64,000 nucleotides of DNA, taken from contig NZ_JAGTXB010000003.1 in assembly GCF_018224885.1 (NCBI RefSeq), positions 592,679 to 656,678 on the forward strand, read 5' to 3'. Every line of letters begins with the position of its first letter. The stretch's first letter is position 1. The stretch is from Chitinophaga hostae. GTDB lineage: Bacteria; Bacteroidota; Bacteroidia; Chitinophagales; Chitinophagaceae. The position numbers and the translations under genes were made by a program. This document shows positions 35,882 through 46,200 of this stretch, one piece after another. The notes under the pieces are model-generated. The model saw nothing but the letters and a program-made list of their open reading frames with translations. It did not search any database and was not told where the DNA came from.

Positions 35882-36697
35882 ATGTCTTTTCAGCAACGTA
35901 CCATTTTTATTACCGGCGCAAGCCGTGGCATAGGCAAAGCCATCGCGTTACGCCTGGCCAGCAAAGGCGCTAACATAGTGATCGCCGCCAAAAGCGTGGA
36001 AGAAGACCCGCGACTGGGAGGTACCATCTACTCTGCTGCCAAAGAAGTGGAAGAAGCGGGTGGCAAAGCCCTCGCTGTACAGGTAGATATCCGCGAAGAA
36101 ACCCAGATCGCACAGGCAGTGCAACTAGCCGTAGAGAAGTTCGGCGGCATCGACGTAGTTATTAATAACGCCTCCGCCATCCAGCTCACCAATACAGAAC
36201 AAACACCCGCCAAACGGTTCGACCTGATGTACGATATCAATGTAAGAGGCACCTTCCTGGTCACCCAACATTGTATTCCATACCTGAAAAAAGGAACCAA
36301 TCCGCATATCCTTACTTTATCTCCTCCTATTAACCTGGATCCACGATGGTTTGGTCCGCATGTGGCCTATACCATCAGCAAGTATAATATGAGCATGCTG
36401 GCATTAGGCTGGGCCGCAGAACTTGCCCAATATAACATTGCATCCAATGCCCTATGGCCCGCTACTACCATCGCCACGGCAGCAGTAAAAAACCTCCTGG
36501 GCGGCGAAGCGCTGATCAACAGAAGCCGTACCCCCGATATCCTCGCAGATGCTGTGGAATATATTTTGCAACAACCCGCCGCTTATTCAGGGAATACATT
36601 CATTGACGAAGCCGTATTGCAGGCTGCCGGTATCACCAACTTCGATAAATACGCCGTGGTACCCGGCGGTAAGTTACAGAAAGACCTTTTCCTGTAA
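35882..36697 (+). CDS. Short-chain dehydrogenase/reductase, HSDL2-like
   Basis: 271 residues from ATG 35882 (the frame opens earlier at a TTG at 35864). Single SDR domain: TGASRGIG (11-18) for the cofactor, NNASAI (95-100), Ser147, and Tyr163-xxx-Lys167 in YTISK, so the catalytic set is complete. Segments 'IVIAAKSVEEDPRLGGTIYS' and 'RWFGPHVAYTISKYNMSMLA' match the HSDL2 / '3-oxoacyl reductase-like' branch, thought to act on lipid-derived substrates. It sits alone between two terminator-like structures, with the AraC-type terminator 92 bp upstream. Function beyond NAD(P)-dependent oxidoreduction is unknown. Confidence 0.92.
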   Translation: MSFQQRTIFITGASRGIGKAIALRLASKGANIVIAAKSVEEDPRLGGTIYSAAKEVEEAGGKALAVQVDIREETQIAQAVQLAVEKFGGIDVVINNASAIQLTNTEQTPAKRFDLMYDINVRGTFLVTQHCIPYLKKGTNPHILTLSPPINLDPRWFGPHVAYTISKYNMSMLALGWAAELAQYNIASNALWPATTIATAAVKNLLGGEALINRSRTPDILADAVEYILQQPAAYSGNTFIDEAVLQAAGITNFDKYAVVPGGKLQKDLFL

Positions 36698-37277
36698 CCA
36701 ATCCACACAAGCCATCAATAGAAATGGCCGCCCTGAAAAGGGCAGCCATGCATAATAGTTGTCATCACACGATGCGCTGTCGACGCATCCGGAGAGTTGA
36801 TGTCAACTACTCGTCAGTAAAGCTGACAATATTTTACGCTACTCCCCGAGCATATATTACTCAAAAAAAAAGCCCCCCTAAAAAGGGGGGCCGTTCATCC
36901 ATTGTTTGTTAACCCAGTCAAATATACGACACCTACTAGATAAAATAATTGTTCAGTTTCGTTCAGTGTGATTTTTTTTTGTTCAGGCTTATTCATTTTA
37001 TTCAAAGCAAAATGACGGAGTTTTTAAAAGAAAAATTTCGTATATAGATCATAGGGAGAAATCCTCTCGGCATAAATCATCTGCCATAGGAAACCCGGGA
37101 GTAGCCATATCATCCTCCTATCCCCCTGCTCCAGGAGAAATAAAACATACTATGGACGCCTAACAATATCAACAGCAAACAACCGTCAACCGGCTTTTAA
37201 AATGCCGGTCATTGCAAGCATAGAAACAGCCCCCAATACAGTGTTGACCGGGTGGCTCTTTTCATCATCATTACCTT
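36698..37277. other. 580-bp gap with a chain of hairpins
   Basis: No gene is seen. In order: ATGGC..GCCAT hairpin 36724-36749; GATGCG/CGCATC 36771-36789; AGTTGA-TG-TCAACT 36795-36808; GTCAG/CTGAC 36813-36827; the minus-strand terminator at 36863-36891; ACCGGC/GCCGGT 37189-37209; and AGCC..CCC pairing with GGG..GGCT at about 37227-37258. Three adjacent perfect stems in 57 bp (36771-36827) are more than expected by chance. The first may end the SDR transcript. The right part is the 3' tail of the rhamnosidase mRNA. Confidence 0.55.
36863..36891 (-). terminator. Rho-independent terminator, minus strand
   Basis: GCCCCCC (36872-36878) pairs with GGGGGGC (36885-36891) around a TAAAAA loop. On the minus strand the stem is followed by nine Ts (A-run 36863-36871). 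The nearest minus-strand gene upstream is the rhamnosidase, whose stop is almost 390 bp away, so the mRNA would have a long 3' tail. Confidence 0.8.
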
Positions 37278-40079
37278 CTATCTTGTAATAAGCGTAGCAT
37301 AACTGCCAGAAGAGGAGCTGACAGGCGGCGTATCGGTAACCCGGAAAGAATAACTCCCGGAACCGGTGCTGACCACGAAGCGGCCATCCTTATAACCATC
37401 GGTTAAAGCCTTTCCATCCATCGTCACATCAGAAGTGGAAGATGCCGGTAAATAAACAGTAGCCCGGCTATTGGGCGGTATCGTAATCTTTAGGAAAAAA
37501 TCATTGTCTTCCTTTTTCCAGCTACTCATAATTTCACCATAGGGCGATTGATAACGGGCATTCACAAACGTAACATCCCCCACCGGCTCCGGACGAATCA
37601 CTATATCGCGAAAAGCCACACTGCCTGCGGCCGGACGTATCCCCGCCAAACCCGTATAAAACCACTCCATCAAATGTCCCAGCATAAAATGATTGTTGGA
37701 CGCATTATGATACCCCTGCCAGGATTCCGTCAGCGCAGTAGCGCCCTGCGCCAACTGCAACCCGTAACCCGGTACATCGGAGCGGCTGTTCATATCATAG
37801 ATCACATCAGAGCGTCCCTCATCATCCAACACCCGCAATAAATACCGGTAACCAATGTCGCCGGCAGTAATACCATTATCATGTTGCCGGATATCAGCCA
37901 CTATATTTTCTACCACATCTGCTTTATAAATACTGTCTACCAGCCCCATATATACCGACATAGCATTCGCTGTCTGGCTTCCACCGGCATATTGCCGGGT
38001 ATCCTCATGAAAGAAAGCCTTGTTGTAAGCCGTTTTCACTGCATCGGCCTGCACCCGGTATTTTTGCTCGTCTGCGGTTTTACCAAGTATACCCGCCACC
38101 CTGGTAAGGATACTAAGATCATAATAGTACATAGCCGTAGCCGTTATACCCTTCGGTGTAAGCTGCGACTCCCCCGGGAACTTAGGACCGATATCGTACC
38201 AATCGCCCAAACCATGACGAAGAATATGATGATCCGCTTTTTTCTCCAGGTAATCCACGTAACGGGTCATCATCGGGTAACTCTCCGCCAATACTCCTTT
38301 ATCACCATACCACTGATACATATAGTAAGGTAATATCACCCCATTACTCCCCCACTCCGGCGAATCACGGAAGCCGGCATCAAAATGCACATACTCCGGG
38401 GCTATATCAGGAATCAATCCCTCAGCGGTTTGCGCATACATCATATCCTTAACCACTTTACGGCAAAGCCGCGCAATGTCATAATTATACCGGATAGAAC
38501 TACCCACCAGGTGTGCTTCTTCCAACCACCCCAGTTTCTCCCGGTGCGGACAATCCGTAAACACACTGGCCATATTGCTCCGGATAGCCCAGTCTATCAG
38601 CGTAAATGTTTTGTTGAATAATGCATTCGAACAATCGAATGCACCAATGGTAGCAGCGCCATTGCGGGTATGTATACTTTGCAGATCACGGATCACCGGC
38701 AACTTCCCGGGGTTGGCTGTGCCTTCAGGTACCGCGCCCTCTACCTGTAAATAACGGAACCCATAATACATAAACCGGGGCTGCCACCTTTCTATACTGT
38801 CGCCCTTCAGCGTATAATTGAAATACACCGGGCTTCCTACGGCCGACTGATCCGCCAATCCCCCGCCAGTCAGCAACTCTGCCGGTGTAATTTTCACTAC
38901 CGCATGGGCAGGTCCCGTCACTGCGAGATAAGGAATAGCCGATGCATTTTGTCCCATATCGTATAGCCACACACCCGGCTTAGGCTGCGTAACTTTTACC
39001 GGCACAAAATGATCCCAGGTAAGCAAAGGATCCGCACTTTGAGCATCGAGCCGACGTGGCCCATTCACTACCACGGCCTGTCGCCATGGCTGATCAGGAA
39101 ACCCCGCTGTATCCCAGCCATCGGGTGCAAGGGTAGCATTATAATCTTCTCCCCCATAAATACTCGAAAAAGTAACCGGGCCAGGAGCAGCCTTCCAGGT
39201 AGTATCGCTGACAATATTCTCCGCCGTACCATCCCTATATTGCAGGTACAGCCGGCAAATCAGCTGTGGATAACCATAAGCGCCGGTCAACTTACGATAC
39301 CTTTCACCAGGTACATAAAAAAAACCGTTGCCAAGCATCACACCTAAAGCATTAGACCCGCTTTGCAAGATTTTGGTCACATCAAACGTAACATACAACG
39401 CATGCTCATCATATTTTGTCCAACCCGGATCCAGGAAATGAGCGCCCACTTTTTTTCCGTTCAGATGCAGATCAAACTGACCAAGACCGCAAATAAAAAC
39501 GGTGGCTTTGGTAACCGGTTTATGCAGGGTAAATTCTTTTCTTAACAACGGCAGCACATCTGTCCGGTGACGGTATTTTTCATCACTGTCATCTGTAATC
39601 GCCGGTACAATGCGTTCCCCATCCGGCATTTTTTCATATCCAATCCATTGCGCAGATTGCCAGTCTTCCGGCCTATACAACCCCGTTTGCCACTGCTCCG
39701 GGGAAGACCAGCCCCAGGCTTTGCCCTGCTGATCCCATATCATCACTTTCCAGTAATAAGTAGTGGCAGATGCCAGCGGCTTACCGGCATACACCTGCTG
39801 CACCGATTCATCAGACATCACCTTTTTTGAATCCCAGATATTGCCTTTATTTTTTGCAAGCGTTGCCCGATTATCAGCCACCAGGATACGATAAGCGCTT
39901 TGCCGGATATTACCAGTATGCCCCGTCAACTGCCAGCTAAACACAGGTTGCCGCGCATCTATGCCCGCACCCCGGCTGGTATTTTCACATAACAGGTGTT
40001 GTAGGGTGCCCTGCGCAATTGTATTGGAAGAGATAAACAATAATAATAACAACAACAATAATAACCGGGATTTCATCAT
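37278..40079 (-). CDS. Exported alpha-L-rhamnosidase, glycoside hydrolase family 78
   Basis: 933 residues. Signal peptide about 1-22 (Leu-rich, ends SSNTIAQ). GH78 layout: N-terminal fibronectin-like part (RQPVFSWQL, YRILVAD), beta-sandwiches (FICGLGQFDLHLNGKKVG, FLDPGWTKYD, LGVMLGNGFF), then the (alpha/alpha)6 barrel with VFTDCPHREKLGW (Asp509, Glu514) and the later 'ALTESWQGYHNASNNHFM', and a C-terminal beta-domain. The 'DCPhRe..gW' motif carries the acid residues of the family. It removes terminal L-rhamnose from glycosides or polysaccharides in the periplasm or at the surface. Its gene is 30 bp downstream of the Zn-dehydrogenase gene, so they form an operon. No SusC-SusD pair belongs to it directly. 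Confidence 0.93.
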   Translation of the reverse strand: MMKSRLLLLLLLLLFISSNTIAQGTLQHLLCENTSRGAGIDARQPVFSWQLTGHTGNIRQSAYRILVADNRATLAKNKGNIWDSKKVMSDESVQQVYAGKPLASATTYYWKVMIWDQQGKAWGWSSPEQWQTGLYRPEDWQSAQWIGYEKMPDGERIVPAITDDSDEKYRHRTDVLPLLRKEFTLHKPVTKATVFICGLGQFDLHLNGKKVGAHFLDPGWTKYDEHALYVTFDVTKILQSGSNALGVMLGNGFFYVPGERYRKLTGAYGYPQLICRLYLQYRDGTAENIVSDTTWKAAPGPVTFSSIYGGEDYNATLAPDGWDTAGFPDQPWRQAVVVNGPRRLDAQSADPLLTWDHFVPVKVTQPKPGVWLYDMGQNASAIPYLAVTGPAHAVVKITPAELLTGGGLADQSAVGSPVYFNYTLKGDSIERWQPRFMYYGFRYLQVEGAVPEGTANPGKLPVIRDLQSIHTRNGAATIGAFDCSNALFNKTFTLIDWAIRSNMASVFTDCPHREKLGWLEEAHLVGSSIRYNYDIARLCRKVVKDMMYAQTAEGLIPDIAPEYVHFDAGFRDSPEWGSNGVILPYYMYQWYGDKGVLAESYPMMTRYVDYLEKKADHHILRHGLGDWYDIGPKFPGESQLTPKGITATAMYYYDLSILTRVAGILGKTADEQKYRVQADAVKTAYNKAFFHEDTRQYAGGSQTANAMSVYMGLVDSIYKADVVENIVADIRQHDNGITAGDIGYRYLLRVLDDEGRSDVIYDMNSRSDVPGYGLQLAQGATALTESWQGYHNASNNHFMLGHLMEWFYTGLAGIRPAAGSVAFRDIVIRPEPVGDVTFVNARYQSPYGEIMSSWKKEDNDFFLKITIPPNSRATVYLPASSTSDVTMDGKALTDGYKDGRFVVSTGSGSYSFRVTDTPPVSSSSGSYATLITR

Positions 40080-40109
40080 CCTGTATTGATTTTTGATAAC
40101 AGTATGGTG

Positions 40110-41120
40110 TTACATGTCTACCATCGCCTTCATCACTCCACTGCCGGGATCCAGCAGGGAAGGAAACACCGTTTTTACTTCTCCGAATTTTATGCGGTGC
40201 GTGATATAAGCCTCCGGTCGCACCTGTCCTGCTTTTATAGAACGGATCACCTGTTCAAAATCTTCCCGGGTGGCATTGCGGCTGCTCATCAATGTAGTTT
40301 CTCTTTTATGGAATTCAGGATGCGAAAACTGCAACAGCTCCTTCTGCAACCCAATGAGAACATAGCGGCCGCCATGCGCCAGGTAGTAAATACCATGATT
40401 AATGGCTTTCTGACTACCTGTAGCATCTATGACCACGGTGGGCATGTCGCCCCCGGTAATCTCCTTCACCGTTGCCTGCATATCTGCGCCGGCCATTAAT
40501 ACATGCGGGATATGTAATACCGTTTTGGCAAACTGTAACCGTTTTTCATGAAGATCCGTGGCAATCACCTGTCCCCCGGCAATACGCGCAAACTCCATCG
40601 CTGCCAGCCCTATAGGACCAGCACCCATTACCAGCACAAATTCTCCCGGTTGCACAGCAGCCCTCCGGATGCCATGTGCTCCGATCGAAAACGGCTCTGA
40701 CAACGCCAGCTGTTCCGTTGTTAACCCTTCCCCATGCACCAGCAAGCGCCCTGGCACCAACAGGTATTCTGCCATGCCACCGTCTTTATGCACCCCCAAT
40801 ACTGCAATTTGCTCGCAGCAGTTAGGCTTCGCCGAACGACAGGCAATACAGGCGCCACAATTTTCATACGGGATGACCGTCACCATATCCCCCCGCTGAA
40901 ATCCGGGCACATCGTCGAGCGCCACCACTTCTCCTGCCAGCTCATGCCCCAGGATCCTCGGGTAACTGAAATAGGGCTGCGTACCCTCAAAGGCGTGCAG
41001 ATCGGTGCCACAGATGCCGATCTTCTTTATTTTAATAATGGCATAACCCTGCCGTAGTTGGGGCATGGCGCCTAAACCATATTCAAAATTTCCGGGTGTA
41101 GTACAAATGAGTGTTTTCAC
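40110..41120 (-). CDS. Zinc-dependent alcohol dehydrogenase (MDR family, polyol/sugar-acid type)
   Basis: 336 residues; the start codon is GTG (41118-41120). Catalytic zinc ligands: Cys37 (GICGTD), His59-Glu60 (GHE). Structural zinc: Cys88, 91, 94 and 102 (ENCGACIACRSAKPNCCE). Rossmann motif GAGPIG follows, and EPFSIGAHG is the usual nucleotide-site segment. Together these place it in the sorbitol/threonine/L-idonate dehydrogenase branch. Being encoded with a rhamnosidase, it might oxidise a deoxy-sugar or its acid, but the substrate is inferred only. It is divergent from the sigma factor at 41444, with a 32-bp near-perfect palindrome in the gap. Confidence 0.92.
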   Translation of the reverse strand: MKTLICTTPGNFEYGLGAMPQLRQGYAIIKIKKIGICGTDLHAFEGTQPYFSYPRILGHELAGEVVALDDVPGFQRGDMVTVIPYENCGACIACRSAKPNCCEQIAVLGVHKDGGMAEYLLVPGRLLVHGEGLTTEQLALSEPFSIGAHGIRRAAVQPGEFVLVMGAGPIGLAAMEFARIAGGQVIATDLHEKRLQFAKTVLHIPHVLMAGADMQATVKEITGGDMPTVVIDATGSQKAINHGIYYLAHGGRYVLIGLQKELLQFSHPEFHKRETTLMSSRNATREDFEQVIRSIKAGQVRPEAYITHRIKFGEVKTVFPSLLDPGSGVMKAMVDM

Positions 41121-41443
41121 TACAATAATTTACAAAATTCCCGGTAACTGGCAGCATATTTTTCCCCCCGGATCATCACCCAAAGAAAATATCTCCGGAG
41201 ATACTTTTTCTTTCCAGGACATTCCCGCAGGTTATTACTAAACAACTATCAACGACTCCAACAAATACCGGCAGAAAAACGGCTGCAATATAGCGAACGG
41301 ATTTGCTGCAGAATCCCGACAGCAAACGCAAAAAACACGCAACCAACAATCATACGAACATCTTTAATAGTCATAGTTTTGTCCTATTGACACTTATTAT
41401 ATGAGCATTTGCATATTTGCATAATTTAGGTATTTTTACCGTT
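41121..41443. other. 323-bp divergent intergenic region
   Basis: It carries the promoters of the dehydrogenase-rhamnosidase operon (minus) and of the ECF operon (plus). Besides the palindrome at 41182-41213, GGATT/AATCC (41299-41303, 41312-41316) forms a small dyad. Near the ECF start TAGTTTTG (41374-41381) matches the -7 box TAnnTTTG exactly, and CATATTTG (41412-41419) is one base off, so either could be the sigma gene's promoter. No small gene is seen. Confidence 0.45.
41182..41213. promoter_or_regulatory. 32-bp near-perfect palindrome, candidate operator
   Basis: The core TATCTCCGGAGATA (41190-41203) is a perfect 14-bp palindrome. AAAGAAAA (41182-41189) on its left matches TTTTCTTT (41206-41213) on its right, with two extra bases. 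It lies 62 bp upstream of the dehydrogenase start. Position between divergent genes favours an operator; the A- and T-runs at its ends would also allow a two-way terminator. Confidence 0.45.
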
Positions 41444-41998
41444 ATGCACAACGATATCTCCGAATTGCAGCGTAGAATTCATACCGGTGATACACAGGCA
41501 TTAAAAAAATTGTATGATTGCTTCGGCCCCCAATTGCTGCAGCTTGCCATCGCAATGGTCCATACAAAGGAAATGGCAGAAGAAATTGTGGAAGATGTAT
41601 TTATACAGGTGTGGACAAAAAAGGATAACCTTAGCCAGGTAAGCAACCTGAAAGGGTATCTCTATACCGCCACACGTAATATCGCCCTAAACTATCTCAG
41701 GAAATACGCCGGCAAAAAAACATTCGGGCTCAACGATTTTTATGTGCCCGAATACCAGGTAGCCCATACGCCGGAAGACCAGCTCATCAGCAACGACATG
41801 ATCCGCCGGATTAACATCGCGATCAGCCAGTTGCCACCCCAGTGCCGCATTATTTTCAAACTCGTAAAAGAAGACAACCTGAAATACCGCGAAGTAGCTG
41901 CTTTGTTGAACGTGTCGGTAAAAACTGTTGAAAATCAGGTTGGTATTGCATTAAAGAAGTTGCATCACCTCCTTGCCTATCTTCCCAGCTCACATTAA
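41444..41998 (+). CDS. ECF-type RNA polymerase sigma factor
   Basis: 184 residues from ATG 41444; a TTG-started frame from 41417 is less likely. Region 2: ALKKLYDCFGPQLLQLAIAM, EEIVEDVFIQVWTKKDNL, 'GYLYTATRNIALNYLRK'. Region 4: 'ISQLPPQCRIIFKLVKEDNL', 'YREVAALLNVSVKTVENQVG'. The 'yr.iA..l.iS.kTVenq...Al..L' helix is characteristic of the SusCD-linked ECF group of Bacteroidota. FecR (42128), SusC (43209) and SusD (46651) follow on the same strand, forming a complete trans-envelope signalling cassette. Confidence 0.94.
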   Translation: MHNDISELQRRIHTGDTQALKKLYDCFGPQLLQLAIAMVHTKEMAEEIVEDVFIQVWTKKDNLSQVSNLKGYLYTATRNIALNYLRKYAGKKTFGLNDFYVPEYQVAHTPEDQLISNDMIRRINIAISQLPPQCRIIFKLVKEDNLKYREVAALLNVSVKTVENQVGIALKKLHHLLAYLPSSH

Positions 41999-42127
41999 TT
42001 AAAATAAATTGCTGCCCCTTTGGGGGTATTTCCTCTTTCATATTGTCTTATATCACGGTACAGCAGCCCATTACTGTTTTACAATTCTTTTTTACGACCA
42101 GGCAGGAACCCTATAAGCTTTTTAAAA

Positions 42128-43108
42128 ATGGACAACAACAGAATATGGGTATTACTGGGCAAACAAGCGAGCGGTGATATCACACCACCGGAACTGGAGG
42201 AGCTGCAAAATCTATTGCAACAGGATCCTGACGCCGCAGCCACGCGTACGCTTATTGCGAAAATATGGGGCATCCCGTTAGCGCCGCCGGAAGAAAATGC
42301 AGATAGCCATACGCGTATATGGGAACACATTGCAGAACGTATACCGCCTCAACGACGCCCTTTCCTGCTGCGGCACATGGCAGCCGCTGCTGCGGCGGCA
42401 GTTTTGCTGCTGGGTTGGTGCACCTGGTGGTATGTACACACCGGAGCCAACAGTAACCTGCAACAAGTCAGCTCCCCGGCAGCCGGCAAATCAAAAATAG
42501 TATTGCCGGATGGCACACAGGTGTGGCTTAACCATAACAGTCAACTGGTGTTTCATCAACAGCAATTTGGCCGGCAAAACAGGGAAGTAGTGCTTACAGG
42601 GGAAGCTTTTTTCGATGTAACGCACCGCGCAGGACTCCCATTTATCATTCATGCCGGCAAGGTAAACATCACGGTACTGGGCACCACTCTTAACGTGAAG
42701 GCATACACGAAAGACCATTGCGTTGCTGCCACCCTGATCAGCGGAAAAGTGGCAGTCAATTTCCAACAGCTCCGCCTCGAATTAAAACCGGATGAAAAAA
42801 TTATCATCCCTGCAGCTGCTACCACCATGATAAGGGAAAATATCCGGAAAGACAGCACAGGACAAGCGCCGGAGCTGTCCTGGTTAAACAACAGGCTGGT
42901 GTTTGACAACGATTCTTTCGAAGTATTATCCAAAAAAATGGAACAATGGTATGGCGTTACTTTCCACTTTGAAACAAGCAACCTGAAGCACCTGCACTTT
43001 TCCGGCGTAATTGATGCCGAACCAATAACCGAAGCATTGAAAGCGCTGCAGCTTTCCCGCCATTTCACTTATCGCATCAGTAATAACGAAGTGTGGATCA
43101 GCCAATGA
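42128..43108 (+). CDS. FecR-type anti-sigma factor
   Basis: 326 residues from ATG 42128 (the longer TTG-started frame from 42020 lacks coding character). N-terminal cytoplasmic part (WVLLGKQASGDITPPELEEL), one membrane segment about 80-100 (HMAAAAAAAVLLLGWCTWWY), FecR domain (SKIVLPDGTQVWLNHNSQLV, 'GEAFFDVTHRAGLPFIIHAG', 'VLGTTLNVKAY') and the C-terminal STN-like domain (VLSKKMEQWYGVTFHFETSN, 'HFSGVIDAEPITEALKALQL'). It is 129 bp downstream of the sigma gene and 100 bp upstream of SusC, whose STN domain would trigger it. Confidence 0.94.
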   Translation: MDNNRIWVLLGKQASGDITPPELEELQNLLQQDPDAAATRTLIAKIWGIPLAPPEENADSHTRIWEHIAERIPPQRRPFLLRHMAAAAAAAVLLLGWCTWWYVHTGANSNLQQVSSPAAGKSKIVLPDGTQVWLNHNSQLVFHQQQFGRQNREVVLTGEAFFDVTHRAGLPFIIHAGKVNITVLGTTLNVKAYTKDHCVAATLISGKVAVNFQQLRLELKPDEKIIIPAAATTMIRENIRKDSTGQAPELSWLNNRLVFDNDSFEVLSKKMEQWYGVTFHFETSNLKHLHFSGVIDAEPITEALKALQLSRHFTYRISNNEVWISQ

Positions 43109-43208
43109 CCTGGTCCGATTATTTACCTTTAAAAACCCAACAACAATGACGTAAAAGAGCGATCATCCGACTCATTAACTTTCCTTCACCCTCACCCAAT
43201 TCCATGTT

Positions 43209-46200
43209 ATGAAATCAATACTACTACAATGGACGTTCTATAAACGTCTCAGGCACTACCTATTGGTGATGAAACTAGCTATGTTTCTCCTGGCGCTGAT
43301 TTGTACACAGGCGTATGCCACTGCCTGGTCGCAGGAAAAAGTCAATATTTCCCTGGAAAAAGTCAGCCTCAAAACTGCATTAAAAACCATACAGCAGCAA
43401 AGTGATTACAGGCTCATTTACAATGATGATATGCTGCCGGAAAACGCTACCGTATCCATCCGCCGCAGTAATGCCACTGTACCTGAAATACTGACCACCG
43501 TCCTGTCCGGCACCCATTTCAGTTATACCATGCTGGATCATAAAGTGATTGTGATTACACCGGAAAATATCCGTACTGTGAAACTAAACGGCACCGTAAA
43601 AAACGAGAAAGGCGATCCCCTCATCGGCGTGTCCGTTAAAATAAAAGGCAGCAATATTGGTACTGTCACCAACGAAAGCGGTCGCTTTGAACTGCCCGCA
43701 CCAGCAGGCGCCACGCTCATATTCAGCTATGTGGGCTATGAGCAACAGGAAGTTATTGCCGGTGAGCAACCGCTCAATATCATCCTGAAAGAAAGCGCCA
43801 GCGGCCTTAATGAAGTAGTAGTGGTAGGCTACGGCACACAGAAAAAAACATCTTCTACCGCCGCAGTAGCAGCTGTGCAGGGAAAAGAACTGGCCAAATC
43901 ACCAGTGGCCAATATTTCCAACTCACTGGCCGGTAATATCAGCGGCGTGAGTATGCGCCCCAATGGCGGACAACCGGGTAAAGACAATCCCGATATCCAC
44001 ATCAGAGGCATTGCCACCACCGGCAACAACTCCCCGCTAATAGTAGTGGATGGTATTATCCGTAATAACATCAACGAAATTTCACCCAATGCCATTGCAT
44101 CAGTAACAATACTAAAAGATGCCGCAGCCGTAGCTCCATATGGACTTGGCGGCGCCAATGGCGTAATTCTCATCACAACTAAAAGAGGACAAACCGGCGT
44201 ACCTACCCTTTCATTAAATGCCTATTATGGTATACAAACACCTACTTATTATCCTAAAATGCTGAATGCACAGGATTATATGCGGCTGCGTAATGAAGCC
44301 TATAAAAATGAAAATCCAACAGGTACCCAACAACCGTTTGCAAACGATTTGATAGCTAACTATGCAGACCTGAATGCAAAAGATCCCGATAAATATCCAA
44401 TCAGCAATACGAAAGACCTGGTGCGCATGCACGCACCTGTTCAGAACTATAACCTGCAGTTGAGCGGTGGTTCCAAAGTAATGAAGTATTATGCAGGTTT
44501 GGGTTACCTGCAACAGGATGGTATGTTTGCGCCAATAAACTACAAGCGCTACGACTATAACGTGAATATGGAAATAAACGCTACTCCTACCACCAATGTA
44601 ACGTTGTCGATCATTGGCGCAGTAGAAAAAACCAACAGCGTGGATGCCGCTACCACGCCAGGTCAGCTTTTCCGGAGCGCATACAAACTGATCCCCATCA
44701 CCAACCTGTACTACAGCAACGGTCTCTGGGGGGAATTCGCCGGTAATTCGCCGGTTGGTATCCTCAATGCCGGCTATTCCCACCGCAATGCCACCTCCCT
44801 GCTTACTACGCTGGGGGTAGAGCAACAACTGCCTTTTATCAAAGGATTGAGTATAAAAGGAACATTCAGTTATGACCCTAACGACTATACGATAAAGGGA
44901 TGGCATACCCCTTTCTATTTCTACTCACAAAATACCGCCACTACCCCTTACACCTATACGAAACAGGTATCCACATCCGAAGGAAGCGCTGCGCCTTATA
45001 CCTGGCTGAACCAGGAGTACGCAAAAAATCAGTACTTCACCTTTCAGGGATACCTTAACTATCACAACAACTTTGGTAAACATGACTTTACCGGCTTGTT
45101 GGTAGCAGAAGCCCGTAAAAATGATTCTACCGGCTTTTCTGCACGGCGCAATAATTTTGCCGTCAATATTGACGAGCTGGGTATGGGCAGCTCCAATAAA
45201 AACGATTTCGACAACAACGGCTCTACTGCTACCGGCAGTCAGCTGGGCTTTGTTTACCGCGTAGGATACAGCTATGATCATAAATATCTCTTTGAAGCGG
45301 CCGGCAGATATGATGGTCATTACTTTTTTGCACCGGACAAAAGATGGGGCTATTTCCCGGCTTTCTCCGCAGGATGGATTATCTCTGAAGAAAATTTTCT
45401 CCGCGACCGTAGCAGTATATTAAACTACCTGAAACTGAGAGGCTCCTGGGGCAAATCCGGCAACCTGGCCGGCGCCGCCTTCCAATACCTGAATGGTTAT
45501 AATTTATACGGCAACGCCTATGCCTTCGGCAACGGCACCATGGTACAGGGATCTAATATCACCAGGGAAGCCAATCCTAATATCACCTGGGAAATATCCA
45601 CCAAAACAGATATAGGTATAGACGCCACGCTCTGGAAAGGTTTGCTGACCCTGGAAATAGATTATTTTCATGAAAGAAGGACCGGTATGCTGCTGCCTCC
45701 TGCTGTAACCGTACCGGTGGAATATGGCTTAAACCTCTCTGATGAAAACCAGGGCATCATGGAAAACCGGGGTATAGAAATATCAGCAGGTACCAGTCGC
45801 CGGTTCAACAATGGATTACAGGTGAACCTGAACGGCAACTTCAGCTATGCCAAAAATAAAATGGTCCAGGTATTTGAAACACCCGCTACCCGTAATAACC
45901 CTAACCGTAGCAGAACAGGCCGGCCCACCGGCACGCAGTTCGGCTATCATGCACTGGGATTATTTTCTTTAGAAGACGATAAAAATAAGGATGGCATCAT
46001 TAATGGCGACGATGGCTACAATGTTACCCAATTTGGTGTACTCCATCCCGGTGACATCCGTTACGCTGATATCGGCGGGCCTAATGGAAAACCCGATGGC
46101 AAAATAGATGCTAACGATGAAGTGGTAACCGGTAACCCGGTGTATCCGTTCATCACCTATGGCTTTACGCCCGGCGCTTCCTGGAAAGGATTCGATTTAA

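Noticed and set aside
43829..44176. Plug of the 43209 SusC reading APYGLGGANGVI instead of YGSRAANGVI
   Set aside because: First taken as a damaged motif; it is a regular variant among SusC proteins and the rest of the gene is intact.
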